Below are positions 39,184-48,613 of a DNA stretch of 64,000 nucleotides, one piece after another. Source of the stretch: Gammaproteobacteria bacterium. Its GTDB lineage: Bacteria > Pseudomonadota > Gammaproteobacteria > Eutrophobiales > Eutrophobiaceae. The stretch covers positions 439,001 through 503,000 of the forward strand of contig WLWS01000005.1 of assembly GCA_012103475.1 (NCBI GenBank). Direction: 5' to 3'. How positions within the stretch are numbered: the stretch's first letter is position 1; each line of letters begins with the position of its first letter. Position numbers and translations under genes: made by a program. The notes under the pieces are model-generated. The model ran no database searches and was not told the origin of the DNA. It was given only the letters and a program-made list of their open reading frames with translations.

Positions 39184-41664
39184 CTAAAAGGGTTTCCAGA
39201 GAAGGATAAGTTTTGGCAACAAGGTCAGTACGGCCAGCAAAGCAATGAACATGGCCAGGGCAATTAACAGTCCAAAGTAGATAGTGGGGATGAAATTTGA
39301 CAACACCATTATAGAAAAACCGACAATAATGGTGATCGCCGTGTAAAACACGGCCCTGCCGATGTTGGCGTGGCAATAATGCATGGTGGCAACATAGTCG
39401 CCATTGTGTTTCGGAAACTCTTCTCGAAATCGATAAATATAATGGATGCTGTTATCAACTGCGATACCAATGGTTACCGCAGCGATAGTAATCGTCATCA
39501 GATCCAGAGGAATATTGAGCAAACCCATCAGTCCCAGAATAATCGCTGCTGCCAGCAGGTTAGGAATAATACCGATAATCGCCAGATTGACTGAGCGGAA
39601 TAAAACCACCAGCATCAGTGCAATGCCCAGCATGACCACGCCAAGAGTCATAATCTGCGAGCGAAACAGGCTTTGCAGCATATTGTTGTAAAGGACCAGA
39701 ACCCCGTTAACCTGAAAATCTTCTGGCTCAAGGCCCAGTTTTTCCTGCAGATCCTTATTTATCTGGAGTAGGAGTTCGTTTCGGCGCAGATCATCGAGGG
39801 AGTCGACTATACGCATGTTTATACGTGCTTCGTTGTTATCAATCGAGATATAAGGATCGATCATGCTCGATTTCAATTCATCCGGGGCACGCTTATTGAT
39901 AATTGCCAGTTCAAAGGCATCAAAAGGCTCACCTTCGTTGAGATCTTCAGCCAGTCTCAAGAGCGAGGCGAGCGACAGAACTTTACCAATAGCCGGCAGA
40001 CTCTCCAGATAACTATGAACCTCCTTGACTCGACTTATCTTGTAGTCAGTAAACCAGGCATCACTGGAACCGCCTTCCTCCTCACCGAAAAAATCATCAA
40101 AATCATCAAAATCGTCGTCATCTTCAGCATAAGGCTCGCCGTATTCCTTTACATCGTCAAATTTGAGAATGACATCAAGCGGCGTGGTGCCTCCCAGCTT
40201 ATCGTCGATTAGTTTCAGTCCCTGATAAATCTCAGTGCTCTCGCTGAAATAATTGATAAAACTATTTTCCACCCGAAGTTTGCTCATGCCGAATGCACTT
40301 ACCAGAGCTAACAGAACTGACAGGATCAGTACCTTTCCACCATGACTTTCAGTGAAGCCTGAGAGGGCTCTGGTCACGGGAATTTCTGAATTCTGCTTGC
40401 CGGCATTTTCTGTCCGTGTCAGTAAAATTAAAATGACCGGGAATAAAGTGAAGGAAGTGAAAAAAGTTACCCCGAGTCCGATTGTCATCATCCAGCCAAA
40501 ATCTATAACCGGTTTTATGCCGCTGACCACTAGGGAGGCAAAGCCAATCATTGTGGTAAGTGCCGTATACAGACAGGGCAGAGCCATACGTCTGCTCATT
40601 TCCAGTACCAGTTTATGTTGCTCCCAGTCCGGTTCGTCACGTCGTAACTGTCGATAGCGGACAATTAAATGCACATTCATTGACATTGTGAGTATCAACA
40701 TCAGAGAAATGAAGTTTGAGGAAATCACTGTTACCTTCCAGCCGACCAGACCAAGAAGACCCACCATGACCAGACCGGCGAACAAACAACTCATCAGCGG
40801 GAGTACAACAAAACGAGGTTGACGAAAAATCGTTGTAAGCATAATCACGAGAAACAGGAAAACCCCACTACCAAACATCACCAGGTCCTTTTTGATAAAG
40901 GTAATCATGTCATCTGAGATCATGGTCAATCCACCCAGATACAACACGCCATGATTCTGATACTTCGCCATGATCGAACGAGCCTGCTCGATGTTCTGAT
41001 GATTTTCGGCATCCTGCCTTGCTTTTGCCTGATTATAATCAGCCAGAATATCAGGAAGCTCTAGCGCTTCTGCTTCATTCAGGCCTCCCCTTTCCCTTTT
41101 TATCAAAATTTTGTTTTTGAGTTTCGATAAACGCGAGAACTCCTCGTTTGTCTTTAAACTCAAGGCCAGCATCGTTGTCCCGGCGTCAGCGCTGATCAGG
41201 GCATCACTAAAAAGCGGACTGGCCAGTAATTCCGCTTTTGCCTTATCCCGATCGACGCTGGGATCTTCAAGCGTACGGAAATTCTTGGCAACGTCTGACA
41301 ATTTACCGCCGACGATTTTGACCAGAGGTACATCAAGAATCGTAATAACCGATTCAACCCGGGACAACATCTTCAGTTCATCTCTCAATAACTTGAGTTG
41401 GCTTAGAGATGTCTCGGAAAACAGATCTTCTTTTGGCGTATAGGTCACCAACAATAAATCACGAGCTTCATAACGCTCACTGACTTCACGAAAAATTCTT
41501 AAATCTTCATCGCTCTCTAGCAGAAGTGAGTCGGAAGACGCATCCAGTTTGAAATTACCAGTGAAACTCGCAAAGAAAACGAAAACCAGACCGAGCAGAG
41601 CCAGCACCAGACGAGGGCGTTTGAGGATGAATTGTTCGTAAAGATTGGTCATAAAACCTGGCAT
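39184..41664 (-). CDS. MMPL/RND-superfamily exporter
   Basis: This 826-residue protein has the duplicated layout of MMPL/RND exporters: a membrane helix near residues 18-35, a periplasmic loop, helices clustered near 265-425, a second helix near 450-465, a second loop and helices near 690-820. The second half contains the GIAVDNSIHYIYRFREE sterol-sensing/RND stretch near residue 740. An alternative ATG at 41652 is equally possible. No membrane-fusion or outer-membrane partner is encoded nearby. The substrate is unknown; relatives move lipids or hydrophobic molecules. An acidic insertion at residues 514-530 is unusual (see 40091-40117). Confidence 0.85.
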   Translation of the reverse strand: MPGFMTNLYEQFILKRPRLVLALLGLVFVFFASFTGNFKLDASSDSLLLESDEDLRIFREVSERYEARDLLLVTYTPKEDLFSETSLSQLKLLRDELKMLSRVESVITILDVPLVKIVGGKLSDVAKNFRTLEDPSVDRDKAKAELLASPLFSDALISADAGTTMLALSLKTNEEFSRLSKLKNKILIKRERGGLNEAEALELPDILADYNQAKARQDAENHQNIEQARSIMAKYQNHGVLYLGGLTMISDDMITFIKKDLVMFGSGVFLFLVIMLTTIFRQPRFVVLPLMSCLFAGLVMVGLLGLVGWKVTVISSNFISLMLILTMSMNVHLIVRYRQLRRDEPDWEQHKLVLEMSRRMALPCLYTALTTMIGFASLVVSGIKPVIDFGWMMTIGLGVTFFTSFTLFPVILILLTRTENAGKQNSEIPVTRALSGFTESHGGKVLILSVLLALVSAFGMSKLRVENSFINYFSESTEIYQGLKLIDDKLGGTTPLDVILKFDDVKEYGEPYAEDDDDFDDFDDFFGEEEGGSSDAWFTDYKISRVKEVHSYLESLPAIGKVLSLASLLRLAEDLNEGEPFDAFELAIINKRAPDELKSSMIDPYISIDNNEARINMRIVDSLDDLRRNELLLQINKDLQEKLGLEPEDFQVNGVLVLYNNMLQSLFRSQIMTLGVVMLGIALMLVVLFRSVNLAIIGIIPNLLAAAIILGLMGLLNIPLDLMTITIAAVTIGIAVDNSIHYIYRFREEFPKHNGDYVATMHYCHANIGRAVFYTAITIIVGFSIMVLSNFIPTIYFGLLIALAMFIALLAVLTLLPKLILLWKPF
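40091..40117. repeat. Three 9-bp tandem repeats inside the MMPL gene
   Basis: AAATCATCA occurs twice (40091-40108), followed by the variant AAATCGTCG (40109-40117). On the minus strand it codes for repeats of Asp-Asp-Phe in the loop at about residues 517-525. The unit is in frame, so copy number changes would lengthen the acidic loop without a frameshift. Confidence 0.7.
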
Positions 41665-41798
41665 ATTTCTTGGCGAATTTAAGGATATACTTCCACAACT
41701 TGTGAGTAGCTAAACCGAAAGAGATTTTCCGTGACTGTGGTCAGGGCGTCAACCTTAAATAAGCCATTCAGTCTGTGTTAGACTATTCAGGATAGATA

Positions 41799-42233
41799 AT
41801 GACCACAAGCAGAGCGATTATGAACCGACTATTTCCTATTCTGAGCCTTCTTCTTTTTGCCGTGAGCCCTTGTCTGTTTGCCAGCAATGACTCTACAAAT
41901 GCTGAAGTCTATTTTATTTCACCCTCCAATGGTGAGACAGTAAGCAGTCCTGTGGTCGTTCGTTTTGGTTTGAAAAACATGGGTGTAGCCCCTGCAGGCT
42001 TTGATAAAGCGAATACAGGTCACCATCACCTGCTAATCGATACAGATTTACCATCCATGAGCCAGCCAATTCCTAATGACAAAAATCATCGTCATTTTGG
42101 TGGCGGGCAAACCGAAGCGAGCATCGAACTGGCACCGGGGGTGCATACGCTGCAACTATTACTCGGTGATTTCAGCCATATTCCTCATGCGACGCCGGTA
42201 GTATCAGAAAAAATCACGATCACGGTAGAGTAA
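41799..42233 (+). CDS. Exported DUF4399-family protein
   Basis: The 144-residue precursor has a signal peptide (cleavage probably after CLFA near residue 28) and a single DUF4399 domain. The conserved signature is VYFISPSNGETVSSPVVVRFGLKNMGV (cited in part: VRFGLKNMGVAPAG) followed by TGHHHLLIDTDLP and LAPGVHTLQLLLGDFSH. The HHHL histidines and later HRHFGGGQTE suggest a metal site, but the family has no proven function. An AGGA site stands 8 nt before the ATG at 41799. It is an isolated plus-strand gene between two minus-strand genes. Confidence 0.85.
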   Translation: MTTSRAIMNRLFPILSLLLFAVSPCLFASNDSTNAEVYFISPSNGETVSSPVVVRFGLKNMGVAPAGFDKANTGHHHLLIDTDLPSMSQPIPNDKNHRHFGGGQTEASIELAPGVHTLQLLLGDFSHIPHATPVVSEKITITVE

Positions 42234-42254
42234 TTCGGGCACAAGCTCCTGCAA

Positions 42255-42641
42255 TTAATGCCTGTCCTCGAGGATTTCGATTTTATAGCCATCCGGATCT
42301 TCAACAAAGGCTATCACCGTGGTCCCGCCTTTCATTGGGCCCGGTTCCCGAACGATTTTCCCACCGGCTTCTCTGATTTTTTCACACGCTGAGTAGACGT
42401 CATCCACACCGATAGCGATGTGTCCGTAGGCATTTCCTAGTTCGTAATCTGACTGACCCCAATTATGAGTAAGTTCAAGTACGGTGCTATCCGCTTCATC
42501 TCCGTAACCAATAAAAGCCAGCGTAAACTCACCTTCAGGAAACTTATGTTCCCGAATCAGGCTCATACCAAGCACGTCAACATAAAAAGACTTTGATTTT
42601 TCCATATCGCCTACACGTAACATCGTATGTAGCATTCGCAT
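42255..42641 (-). CDS. gloA: Lactoylglutathione lyase (glyoxalase I)
   Basis: Glyoxalase I turns the hemithioacetal of methylglyoxal and glutathione into S-lactoylglutathione. The 128-residue protein has the vicinal-oxygen-chelate fold with the four expected metal ligands: H5 ([10 protein letters not shown]), E56 ([10 protein letters not shown]), H74 ([10 protein letters not shown]) and E122 (YKIEILED). Its short length, without the insert of the zinc forms, fits the nickel/cobalt-activated class of E. coli. A GGAG site precedes the ATG. Neighbours do not hint at a special role. Confidence 0.95.
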   Translation of the reverse strand: MRMLHTMLRVGDMEKSKSFYVDVLGMSLIREHKFPEGEFTLAFIGYGDEADSTVLELTHNWGQSDYELGNAYGHIAIGVDDVYSACEKIREAGGKIVREPGPMKGGTTVIAFVEDPDGYKIEILEDRH

Positions 42642-42681
42642 TCAGGGCTCTCCTCTTCGGGTGAATAAATTTAGTTCTTAT

Positions 42682-43452
42682 TTACCAATGTTCTGGAATA
42701 GATTTCAGACTGATACCAAAAATGTTTTCAAGTACCTCACTGATCTCAGCGGCAGATTGAAGCGTGCGCTTCTCAATTTGTCCCCTGGTGTTAATTTCCA
42801 GTTCCCTGTCCACCAGCGTCACACGTCCCTCAGGTCTTGCCAGAGTCGTAATTCTGTTTTGAGTAAAAATTGATTCAGGTGCTACCTGTGTTAAGGCACA
42901 CAGCTCTTCATAATCGGCCAAATCACGTTGAATCGTGCTAAAACTAAAACGTGGCTTCCAGTCCTCATTCTCATTACGCAAATACAGGGCTTTGCGGTCT
43001 TTCAAAACTCCTGTCTTATACTCAATATTTTCATGACTCACTACTTTGTCATCATCAAGCAGCATGGGTTCCAGACAGGACTGCCCGTTACCGACATCAA
43101 CCAGATAGTCACCCTTGTTCAGGTGCACAAGGAGCGCCATATGTTCAAATTCAAGACCCATTGAGGTTTCGGTTTGCATGATCGCAGCAACATAGCTTAG
43201 ATCAAACCCAAGCGAAGAAAGCATGTTATAAAAAAGCGCATTGCATTCAAAACAAAAGCCGCCGCGTCGCTCTTGCACAATTTTCTGATAAACCCAGTCG
43301 CTTGAGAGAACTATCTGATTACCGAGGTGTATATCCAGATTTTCAAAAGGGACATTGTGGACAAAAGCCAGTTGCAAGGATCGTAAGGTATCAAGAGTCG
43401 GGGCTGTGCTTGAACGATAATTAATTCTTTGCAGACAGGCGTCTATATTCAT
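42682..43452 (-). CDS. Arylamine N-acetyltransferase
   Basis: NAT enzymes acetylate arylamines and hydrazines from acetyl-CoA. The 256-residue protein has the complete catalytic triad: C67 in the RRGGFCFECN motif, H104 in EFEHMALLVH and D119 in YLVDVGNG. The N-terminal helical bundle (SLQLAFVHNVPFENLDIHLG) is typical. It is 10 bp from purN on the same strand, so possibly cotranscribed with purN and pdxB. The natural substrate cannot be told; drug or xenobiotic acetylation is what the family is known for. Confidence 0.93.
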   Translation of the reverse strand: MNIDACLQRINYRSSTAPTLDTLRSLQLAFVHNVPFENLDIHLGNQIVLSSDWVYQKIVQERRGGFCFECNALFYNMLSSLGFDLSYVAAIMQTETSMGLEFEHMALLVHLNKGDYLVDVGNGQSCLEPMLLDDDKVVSHENIEYKTGVLKDRKALYLRNENEDWKPRFSFSTIQRDLADYEELCALTQVAPESIFTQNRITTLARPEGRVTLVDRELEINTRGQIEKRTLQSAAEISEVLENIFGISLKSIPEHW

Positions 43453-43461
43453 GACCTTAAT

Positions 43462-44058
43462 TTAAACCGGTAAATCGATTTCGCCGCTAATGATTCGCGA
43501 CAGAGTGTCTACATAAAGACTGTGTTCCAGGGTCAGTACCCGCTCGGCTAAAGACTGTGCCGTATCTGATTCGAGTACTTCTACTTTTTCCTGTGCCAGA
43601 ATGGCACCTCTATCGTATTCATCATTGACAAGATGAATAGTGACACCGGATTCCCTGTCGCCGGCCGCAATGACCGCTTCATGCACGCGCATACCGTACA
43701 TTCCCTGACCACCGTATTTAGGTAACAAACAGGGGTGAATATTGACTATTCTATCATTGAAGGCTTGCAGGGTTTGCGGGCCAATACGCTTCATATAGCC
43801 TGCTAAAACCACCAGATCAACATCGTGTTGACTCAGTACAGCGGCAATGCGCTCATCTGTTTTCGATTCATCACCAAGCAATTTCGCACTGATATGATAA
43901 GAGGCGATACCTTCAGCTTGCGCTCTTTTTAAAGCCCCCGACTCCTCATTATTACTGATAACCACAACCGGATTAGCAGCCAGAGAAGAGCCTTTGCAGG
44001 CATCAATTATTGACTGCATATTGCTGCCCCGATGCGATGCCAGAAAACCCAGATTCAT
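43462..44058 (-). CDS. purN: Phosphoribosylglycinamide formyltransferase PurN-type
   Basis: PurN transfers a formyl group from 10-formyltetrahydrofolate to GAR in purine synthesis. The 198-residue protein starts MNLGFLASHRGSNMQ with the phosphate loop. The catalytic residues are N106 and H108 (VNIHPCLLPK) and D146 (LVNDEYDRG). The loop after NIHP reads KYGGQGMYGMRVHEAV, unlike the KYPGLHTHRQAL type of E. coli and closer to forms I associate with Bacteroidetes. It overlaps pdxB by 4 bp, rather than following purM as it does in E. coli. The function is likely but the subtype is unusual here. Confidence 0.85.
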   Translation of the reverse strand: MNLGFLASHRGSNMQSIIDACKGSSLAANPVVVISNNEESGALKRAQAEGIASYHISAKLLGDESKTDERIAAVLSQHDVDLVVLAGYMKRIGPQTLQAFNDRIVNIHPCLLPKYGGQGMYGMRVHEAVIAAGDRESGVTIHLVNDEYDRGAILAQEKVEVLESDTAQSLAERVLTLEHSLYVDTLSRIISGEIDLPV

Positions 44059-45209
44059 ACAGGATTCACCGGAAAACCAAGTGCCTGTAATTTTTCAGTC
44101 AGCGAATTTTCCGCGTCAATAAGTTCAACTTGCAGGGAGGAAAATTCACGACGAATAGGGTAGTTATTTCTCAGTTCCGCAAAATAGGCGTCTTGATCTT
44201 TCACGCTATCCTCCAACAGTCGCCTCAAAGCGGCCGCATCACTGCGTACATCGTAACTTGTCAGGATAGCCATGGAAATTGCACTTAAATCATCTTGTTG
44301 CCCACTCAAACTGATCTTGCGCTGCTCTACCTCAGGAAACACTTCTTCTTTCTCCAACATCCTCTCTTTGATATCGATCAAATCGCAAATCTGCTGAAAA
44401 ACATCTCGTGTCGATCGGTATTTGGCATCAATGCTGTAACCGGCAATGTGCGGCGTGGCAATTTGCGCACGTTTGAGCAAATCTGTATTGATACCCGGTT
44501 CATCTTGCCATACATCAATAACCAGAGATAAACCCGGTTTTTCTATTGCGTGATTGAGTAGAGCAGCTTCATCAATGACATCACCGCGAGAGGTGTTTAT
44601 AAGAATCAAATCGTCGCTGACGCCGCTCAGAAAGTCCTCACCAATCATCCTACAGGTCGGATGCGGCGCACTCTTTGTAAGAGGAACATGCAGACTAACT
44701 ACGTCGCAGGATTTGATATCATCCAGCTCGCAGAATTGCTGTTGTTTTGATTCTTTCTGCAGCAAAGGATCATAAACCAGGCATTCAAGCCCGATTATCT
44801 CCAGAAGTTTTTTCAGATCCGATCCAACGTGACCACAACCAATAATACCCACTTTCTTGTCAAGCAGATTAAAGGCCTGTTGATCTGCCAGTACACACAG
44901 AGCACTCAATACATATTCTGAAACAGAGCGGGCATTACGACCAGGCGCATGACAAAGTTCGATTCCTCGTGTGCATAGACTGGCCTGATCGATATGATCA
45001 AGTCCACTGGTAGGACTGGCGATAAATCGCAAGCCGGATTCAGCAACTAAGTCATCTTTAATGTTTGTCACAGTTCTGCAAACAAGGAGGTCTGCGTTTT
45101 TTAAGGAATCTGCTGAAATCTGCCTGCCATCCAGCAGTTCTAGCTCGCCTATTCGAGAGAAGAAGCGTTCAACGAAAGGAATCGCGTTATCGGCAACTAT
45201 ATTAAGCAT
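44055..45209 (-). CDS. pdxB: 4-phosphoerythronate dehydrogenase PdxB
   Basis: PdxB oxidises 4-phosphoerythronate in the DXP-dependent pyridoxal phosphate pathway. The 384-residue protein has the D-2-hydroxyacid dehydrogenase layout. A split substrate domain is followed by the NAD-binding loop VGIIGCGHVGSDL near residue 120. The catalytic residues fall in NTSRGDVIDEAAL (Arg), the Glu of VWQDEPGI and His of ATPHIAGYS. The C-terminal domain beyond residue 290 is the PdxB dimerisation domain, which separates it from SerA and GhrB. It overlaps purN by 4 bp. Confidence 0.94.
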   Translation of the reverse strand: MLNIVADNAIPFVERFFSRIGELELLDGRQISADSLKNADLLVCRTVTNIKDDLVAESGLRFIASPTSGLDHIDQASLCTRGIELCHAPGRNARSVSEYVLSALCVLADQQAFNLLDKKVGIIGCGHVGSDLKKLLEIIGLECLVYDPLLQKESKQQQFCELDDIKSCDVVSLHVPLTKSAPHPTCRMIGEDFLSGVSDDLILINTSRGDVIDEAALLNHAIEKPGLSLVIDVWQDEPGINTDLLKRAQIATPHIAGYSIDAKYRSTRDVFQQICDLIDIKERMLEKEEVFPEVEQRKISLSGQQDDLSAISMAILTSYDVRSDAAALRRLLEDSVKDQDAYFAELRNNYPIRREFSSLQVELIDAENSLTEKLQALGFPVNPV

Positions 45210-45257
45210 AGCAAACCATTACTTCAGATCAGCATGGAGATGCTGCCAGTTGATAGC

Positions 45258-46193
45258 TCAGGGGCGATCGTCCAGTTCCGCACCTTCTTTTTCTACCGGC
45301 ATTAGATCCTGCTTACTCACACCCAGCGCCAGAATGACCGGACTGGCAATATAAATCGAGGAGTAGGTTCCGATAATCACACCAACAAGCAAAGCGGCGG
45401 AAAAGGAATGAATAATTTCACCACCGACGACAAACAAGGCTGTCAGAACCAGAAGTGTTGTTAAAGAGGTTATCATGGTCCGGCTCAAAGTCTGATTGAG
45501 TGATATGTTAAGCACTTCCAGAGGGGTTTCCGTGCGCATACGTCTGAAGTTTTCTCTGATTCGATCGTAGACAACAATCGTATCGTTAAGCGAGTAACCA
45601 ATCACCGCCAGTATCGCGGCCAGAACGGTAAGATCAAAATTCAACTGGGTTAGTGAAAAGAAGCCCATCGTTATTATTACATCATGCATCAGGGCCGCTA
45701 TAGCTCCGACAGAGAAACGCATTTGAAAACGTACCGCAACATACATCATGATCATTGCCAGAGCAGCTAACATAGCCAGGCCACCATCTTCGGTGAGTTC
45801 TTCACCAACCTGTGGCCCGACAAACTCCTGTCGGCGCAACTCTGCGTTCGAACCAATATCAGACAATACTTTCATTAGTTCGGTACTGATTGTGGCACTA
45901 TTCTTACCTTCTCTAGGCGCAACCCTTATAAGAATATCTTTTGCTGAGCCAAAATACTGAACACTTGCGTCGCTGAATTCCGAACCTGCCATCGCATCCC
46001 TGACTTTGTCCAGCTCAACCGCATCTGAAAAACCTACTTCAATCAATGTTCCCCCGGTAAAATCAATACCGAGATTGAGCCCCTGGGTAAACAAAGAGCC
46101 AATTGATACCAAAATTAACACTGCAGAAAACAGCGCGGCAATTGAGCGCTTTTCCATTAGCTTGAACATTCTTTTTTGAGTTTTCTCTGTCAT
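45258..46193 (-). CDS. secF: Protein-export membrane protein SecF
   Basis: SecF forms with SecD the proton-driven pulling unit on the periplasmic side of SecYEG. The 311-residue protein has six membrane helices. The first is followed by LNLGIDFTGGTLIEVGF, and the later stretch GYSLNDTIVVYDRIREN is the SecF signature. It lies 21 bp after secD and 48 bp before pdxB. Confidence 0.97.
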   Translation of the reverse strand: MTEKTQKRMFKLMEKRSIAALFSAVLILVSIGSLFTQGLNLGIDFTGGTLIEVGFSDAVELDKVRDAMAGSEFSDASVQYFGSAKDILIRVAPREGKNSATISTELMKVLSDIGSNAELRRQEFVGPQVGEELTEDGGLAMLAALAMIMMYVAVRFQMRFSVGAIAALMHDVIITMGFFSLTQLNFDLTVLAAILAVIGYSLNDTIVVYDRIRENFRRMRTETPLEVLNISLNQTLSRTMITSLTTLLVLTALFVVGGEIIHSFSAALLVGVIIGTYSSIYIASPVILALGVSKQDLMPVEKEGAELDDRP

Positions 46194-46214
46194 GACTGGC
46201 TCTTAATTGTTTTG

Positions 46215-48074
46215 CTAAATGGAAAGTTTCTGTAGTCGTTTACCACCGTAAATGGCATTAATAATGCCACGTGTAACAATAATGGCGGTAAACATTGAGG
46301 AGATAATCCCCAGTGATAAGGTCACTGCAAATCCTTTGATAGGCCCGGTGCCGAAACTGAACAGCACCAGCGCCGCTATCAGGGTAGTGATATTGGCATC
46401 GGCAATTGTTGAGAAGGCTTTTTCATAACCGGAATGAATACTGGCCTGAGGCGAATTACCGTTTTTCAATTCTTCACGAATACGCTGAAAAATAAGCACA
46501 TTGGCATCCACTGCCATACCCACAGTCAGCACGATTCCGGCAATACCCGGCAAGGTCAAGGTAGCCTGTAAAAGCGAAAGCATGGCAACAATCAACACCA
46601 GATTAAGCGCCAGTGCCACATTCGCTGCCAGACCGAAAACACGGTAGTAAATCATCATGAAGATCAGAACCAGAATAAAACCTATTTGTACTGATTTAAA
46701 ACCTTTGTCGATATTGTCCTGTCCAAGGCTCGGTCCGACTGTGCGCTCTTCAATAATTTCAATTGGTGCAGCAAGAGCACCGGCTCGAAGCAAGAGAGCC
46801 AGATTGCGTGCTTCCTGAGTCGAATCAAGACCGGTAATCTGAAATCGCTTACCCAGTTCATCACGTATCGTCGCACTGTTGATGACCTCTTCGACCACCT
46901 TCTTCCTTTTCACAAACTCGCCATTAACTTCAACAGTTTCAGTTTTGTTCTCGATAAAAACAGTCGACATCAACTTACCGATTTCATCACGAGTACGGTT
47001 GCTGAAAATCTTTGCACCTTTACCGTCAAGCGTAATCGATACATTCGGACCACCACTCGCCTGATCGATACCGGAGGCGGCATCGATGATCGACTCACCT
47101 GTCAGCATGACCTGTTTCTTCAACAACATGGCCTGTCCACTGCGGTTGTAATACAACTTCGAACCTGCGGGTACCCGTCCATCCAGTGCATCCTGCACAG
47201 AATGTTCTTCATCGGTCATGCGAAACTCTAATGTCGCTGTAGCACCAATAACCTGTTTGGCCACGGCTGGATCCTGTACACCCGGTAACTGAACCACTAT
47301 TCGATTCAGACCCTGCTGCTGAATAAGAGGCTCTGCCACACCCAGTTCATTAACACGATTCCTCAGGGTAGTAATGTTTTGCTGCAGCGCTAACCTTTGC
47401 GTTTCAACTATGGCGGTTTCGTTAATCGTTGCCAGTACCTGAGCTTCACCTGAATCGGTATCAATCTCTTCAACATCCAGCTCAAGGTAATCTTTTTCAA
47501 TTAGCCTGACGCCTTCAATGCGCTGCTGCTCATTTCGAAAACGTATCAGGACACCACCACTTCCCTGTCGGCCAATCGTTTTATAACGTACTTTATTTTC
47601 GCGAAGTAAGGTTCTGAAATCTGAGACATAGCGATCTTCCGCTTTACGGATAGCAGCCGGCATATCAACTTCCATCAGGAAATGCACACCACCGCGTAAA
47701 TCCAGCCCGAGAAACATCGGTTCAGCACCCAGGCTACGTAACCATTCAGGAGTCGAAGGAGCCAGATTGATAGCCACAACATAAGCCTGTCCAAGCGAGG
47801 CCTTCACAACATCCTGTGCCTTCAGCTGCGTATCTTCGTCATCAAAACGCACAGTCAGAGACTCGATATTTATATCGATAGATTTGGCCTGAATGCCGGC
47901 TTCATCCAGAGCGCTACTCACCAGAATCTCGGTTAACTCACTGATTTCAGCTCCGCGTGAGGCGGAAACATGCAGGGCAGGATCTTTACCATAGATGTTC
48001 GGCAAGGCGTAAATACCACCTATCGTCACGACAAACAGTATGAGTATATATTTCCAGATGGAGTAACGATTCAT
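46215..48074 (-). CDS. secD: Protein-export membrane protein SecD
   Basis: SecD assists late steps of translocation using the proton gradient. The 619-residue protein has a first membrane helix and a large periplasmic domain that starts with FLGLDLRGGVHFLMEVDM (about residue 117). Five further helices include GIAGIVLTVGMAVDANVLIFQRIREE (the key part is AVDANVLIFQRI) near residue 515. Length is normal. It lies between yajC (34 bp) and secF (21 bp). Confidence 0.98.
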   Translation of the reverse strand: MNRYSIWKYILILFVVTIGGIYALPNIYGKDPALHVSASRGAEISELTEILVSSALDEAGIQAKSIDINIESLTVRFDDEDTQLKAQDVVKASLGQAYVVAINLAPSTPEWLRSLGAEPMFLGLDLRGGVHFLMEVDMPAAIRKAEDRYVSDFRTLLRENKVRYKTIGRQGSGGVLIRFRNEQQRIEGVRLIEKDYLELDVEEIDTDSGEAQVLATINETAIVETQRLALQQNITTLRNRVNELGVAEPLIQQQGLNRIVVQLPGVQDPAVAKQVIGATATLEFRMTDEEHSVQDALDGRVPAGSKLYYNRSGQAMLLKKQVMLTGESIIDAASGIDQASGGPNVSITLDGKGAKIFSNRTRDEIGKLMSTVFIENKTETVEVNGEFVKRKKVVEEVINSATIRDELGKRFQITGLDSTQEARNLALLLRAGALAAPIEIIEERTVGPSLGQDNIDKGFKSVQIGFILVLIFMMIYYRVFGLAANVALALNLVLIVAMLSLLQATLTLPGIAGIVLTVGMAVDANVLIFQRIREELKNGNSPQASIHSGYEKAFSTIADANITTLIAALVLFSFGTGPIKGFAVTLSLGIISSMFTAIIVTRGIINAIYGGKRLQKLSI

Positions 48075-48108
48075 AGGGGCCTACTTATATAATGTATATG
48101 CTGAAATT

Positions 48109-48438
48109 CTAAAGAGTCTTGCTGGTGCCTTTCGGCAGGGTTGCGGAGACCGCGTGTTTTTGAACTTTGACTTCAATATCCTTGGCAATCTCAAGCAGTA
48201 AAAAGTTGTCACCAACTTTGTTAATACGCCCGAGCATACCGCCAGTCGTCACCACTTCATCACCTTTGGCGAGAGATTCGACCATTTGCTTGTGCTCTTT
48301 GGCCTGTTTCATTTGCGGTCGAATCAGGAAAAAGTAAAAGACCACGAACAGCATTCCGAACATAAACAGGCTGCCAATCCCGCCACCGGCCGGAGCCGCC
48401 GCTTGTGCGTAAGCATTATTTATAAAGAAATCAGACAT
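48109..48438 (-). CDS. yajC: SecYEG accessory subunit YajC
   Basis: YajC is a small single-span protein bound to SecDF. The 109-residue product has a short N-terminus, a membrane helix near residues 22-44 (GSLFMFGMLFVVFYFFLIRP), then QMKQAKEHKQMVESLAKGDEVVTTGGMLGRI. tgt and queA usually stand upstream in this orientation. Here the next gene is a LysR-type regulator, so the standard neighbourhood ends at this point. Confidence 0.96.
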   Translation of the reverse strand: MSDFFINNAYAQAAAPAGGGIGSLFMFGMLFVVFYFFLIRPQMKQAKEHKQMVESLAKGDEVVTTGGMLGRINKVGDNFLLLEIAKDIEVKVQKHAVSATLPKGTSKTL

Positions 48439-48613
48439 GTTAGATAATTCTATTTTGGAAAAACGCGCTATTATGCCACAACAACTGCCACGAATCAGCA
48501 GCCTTAATAAAGCCAGTTAAACCAGCTAGTTATCACGGATATCAGCAAGTTCGTAATTCAGGCTGGCTAAGCTATACATTATATAAGGGCCGCGACCCGT
48601 ACCAGAATCCTGA

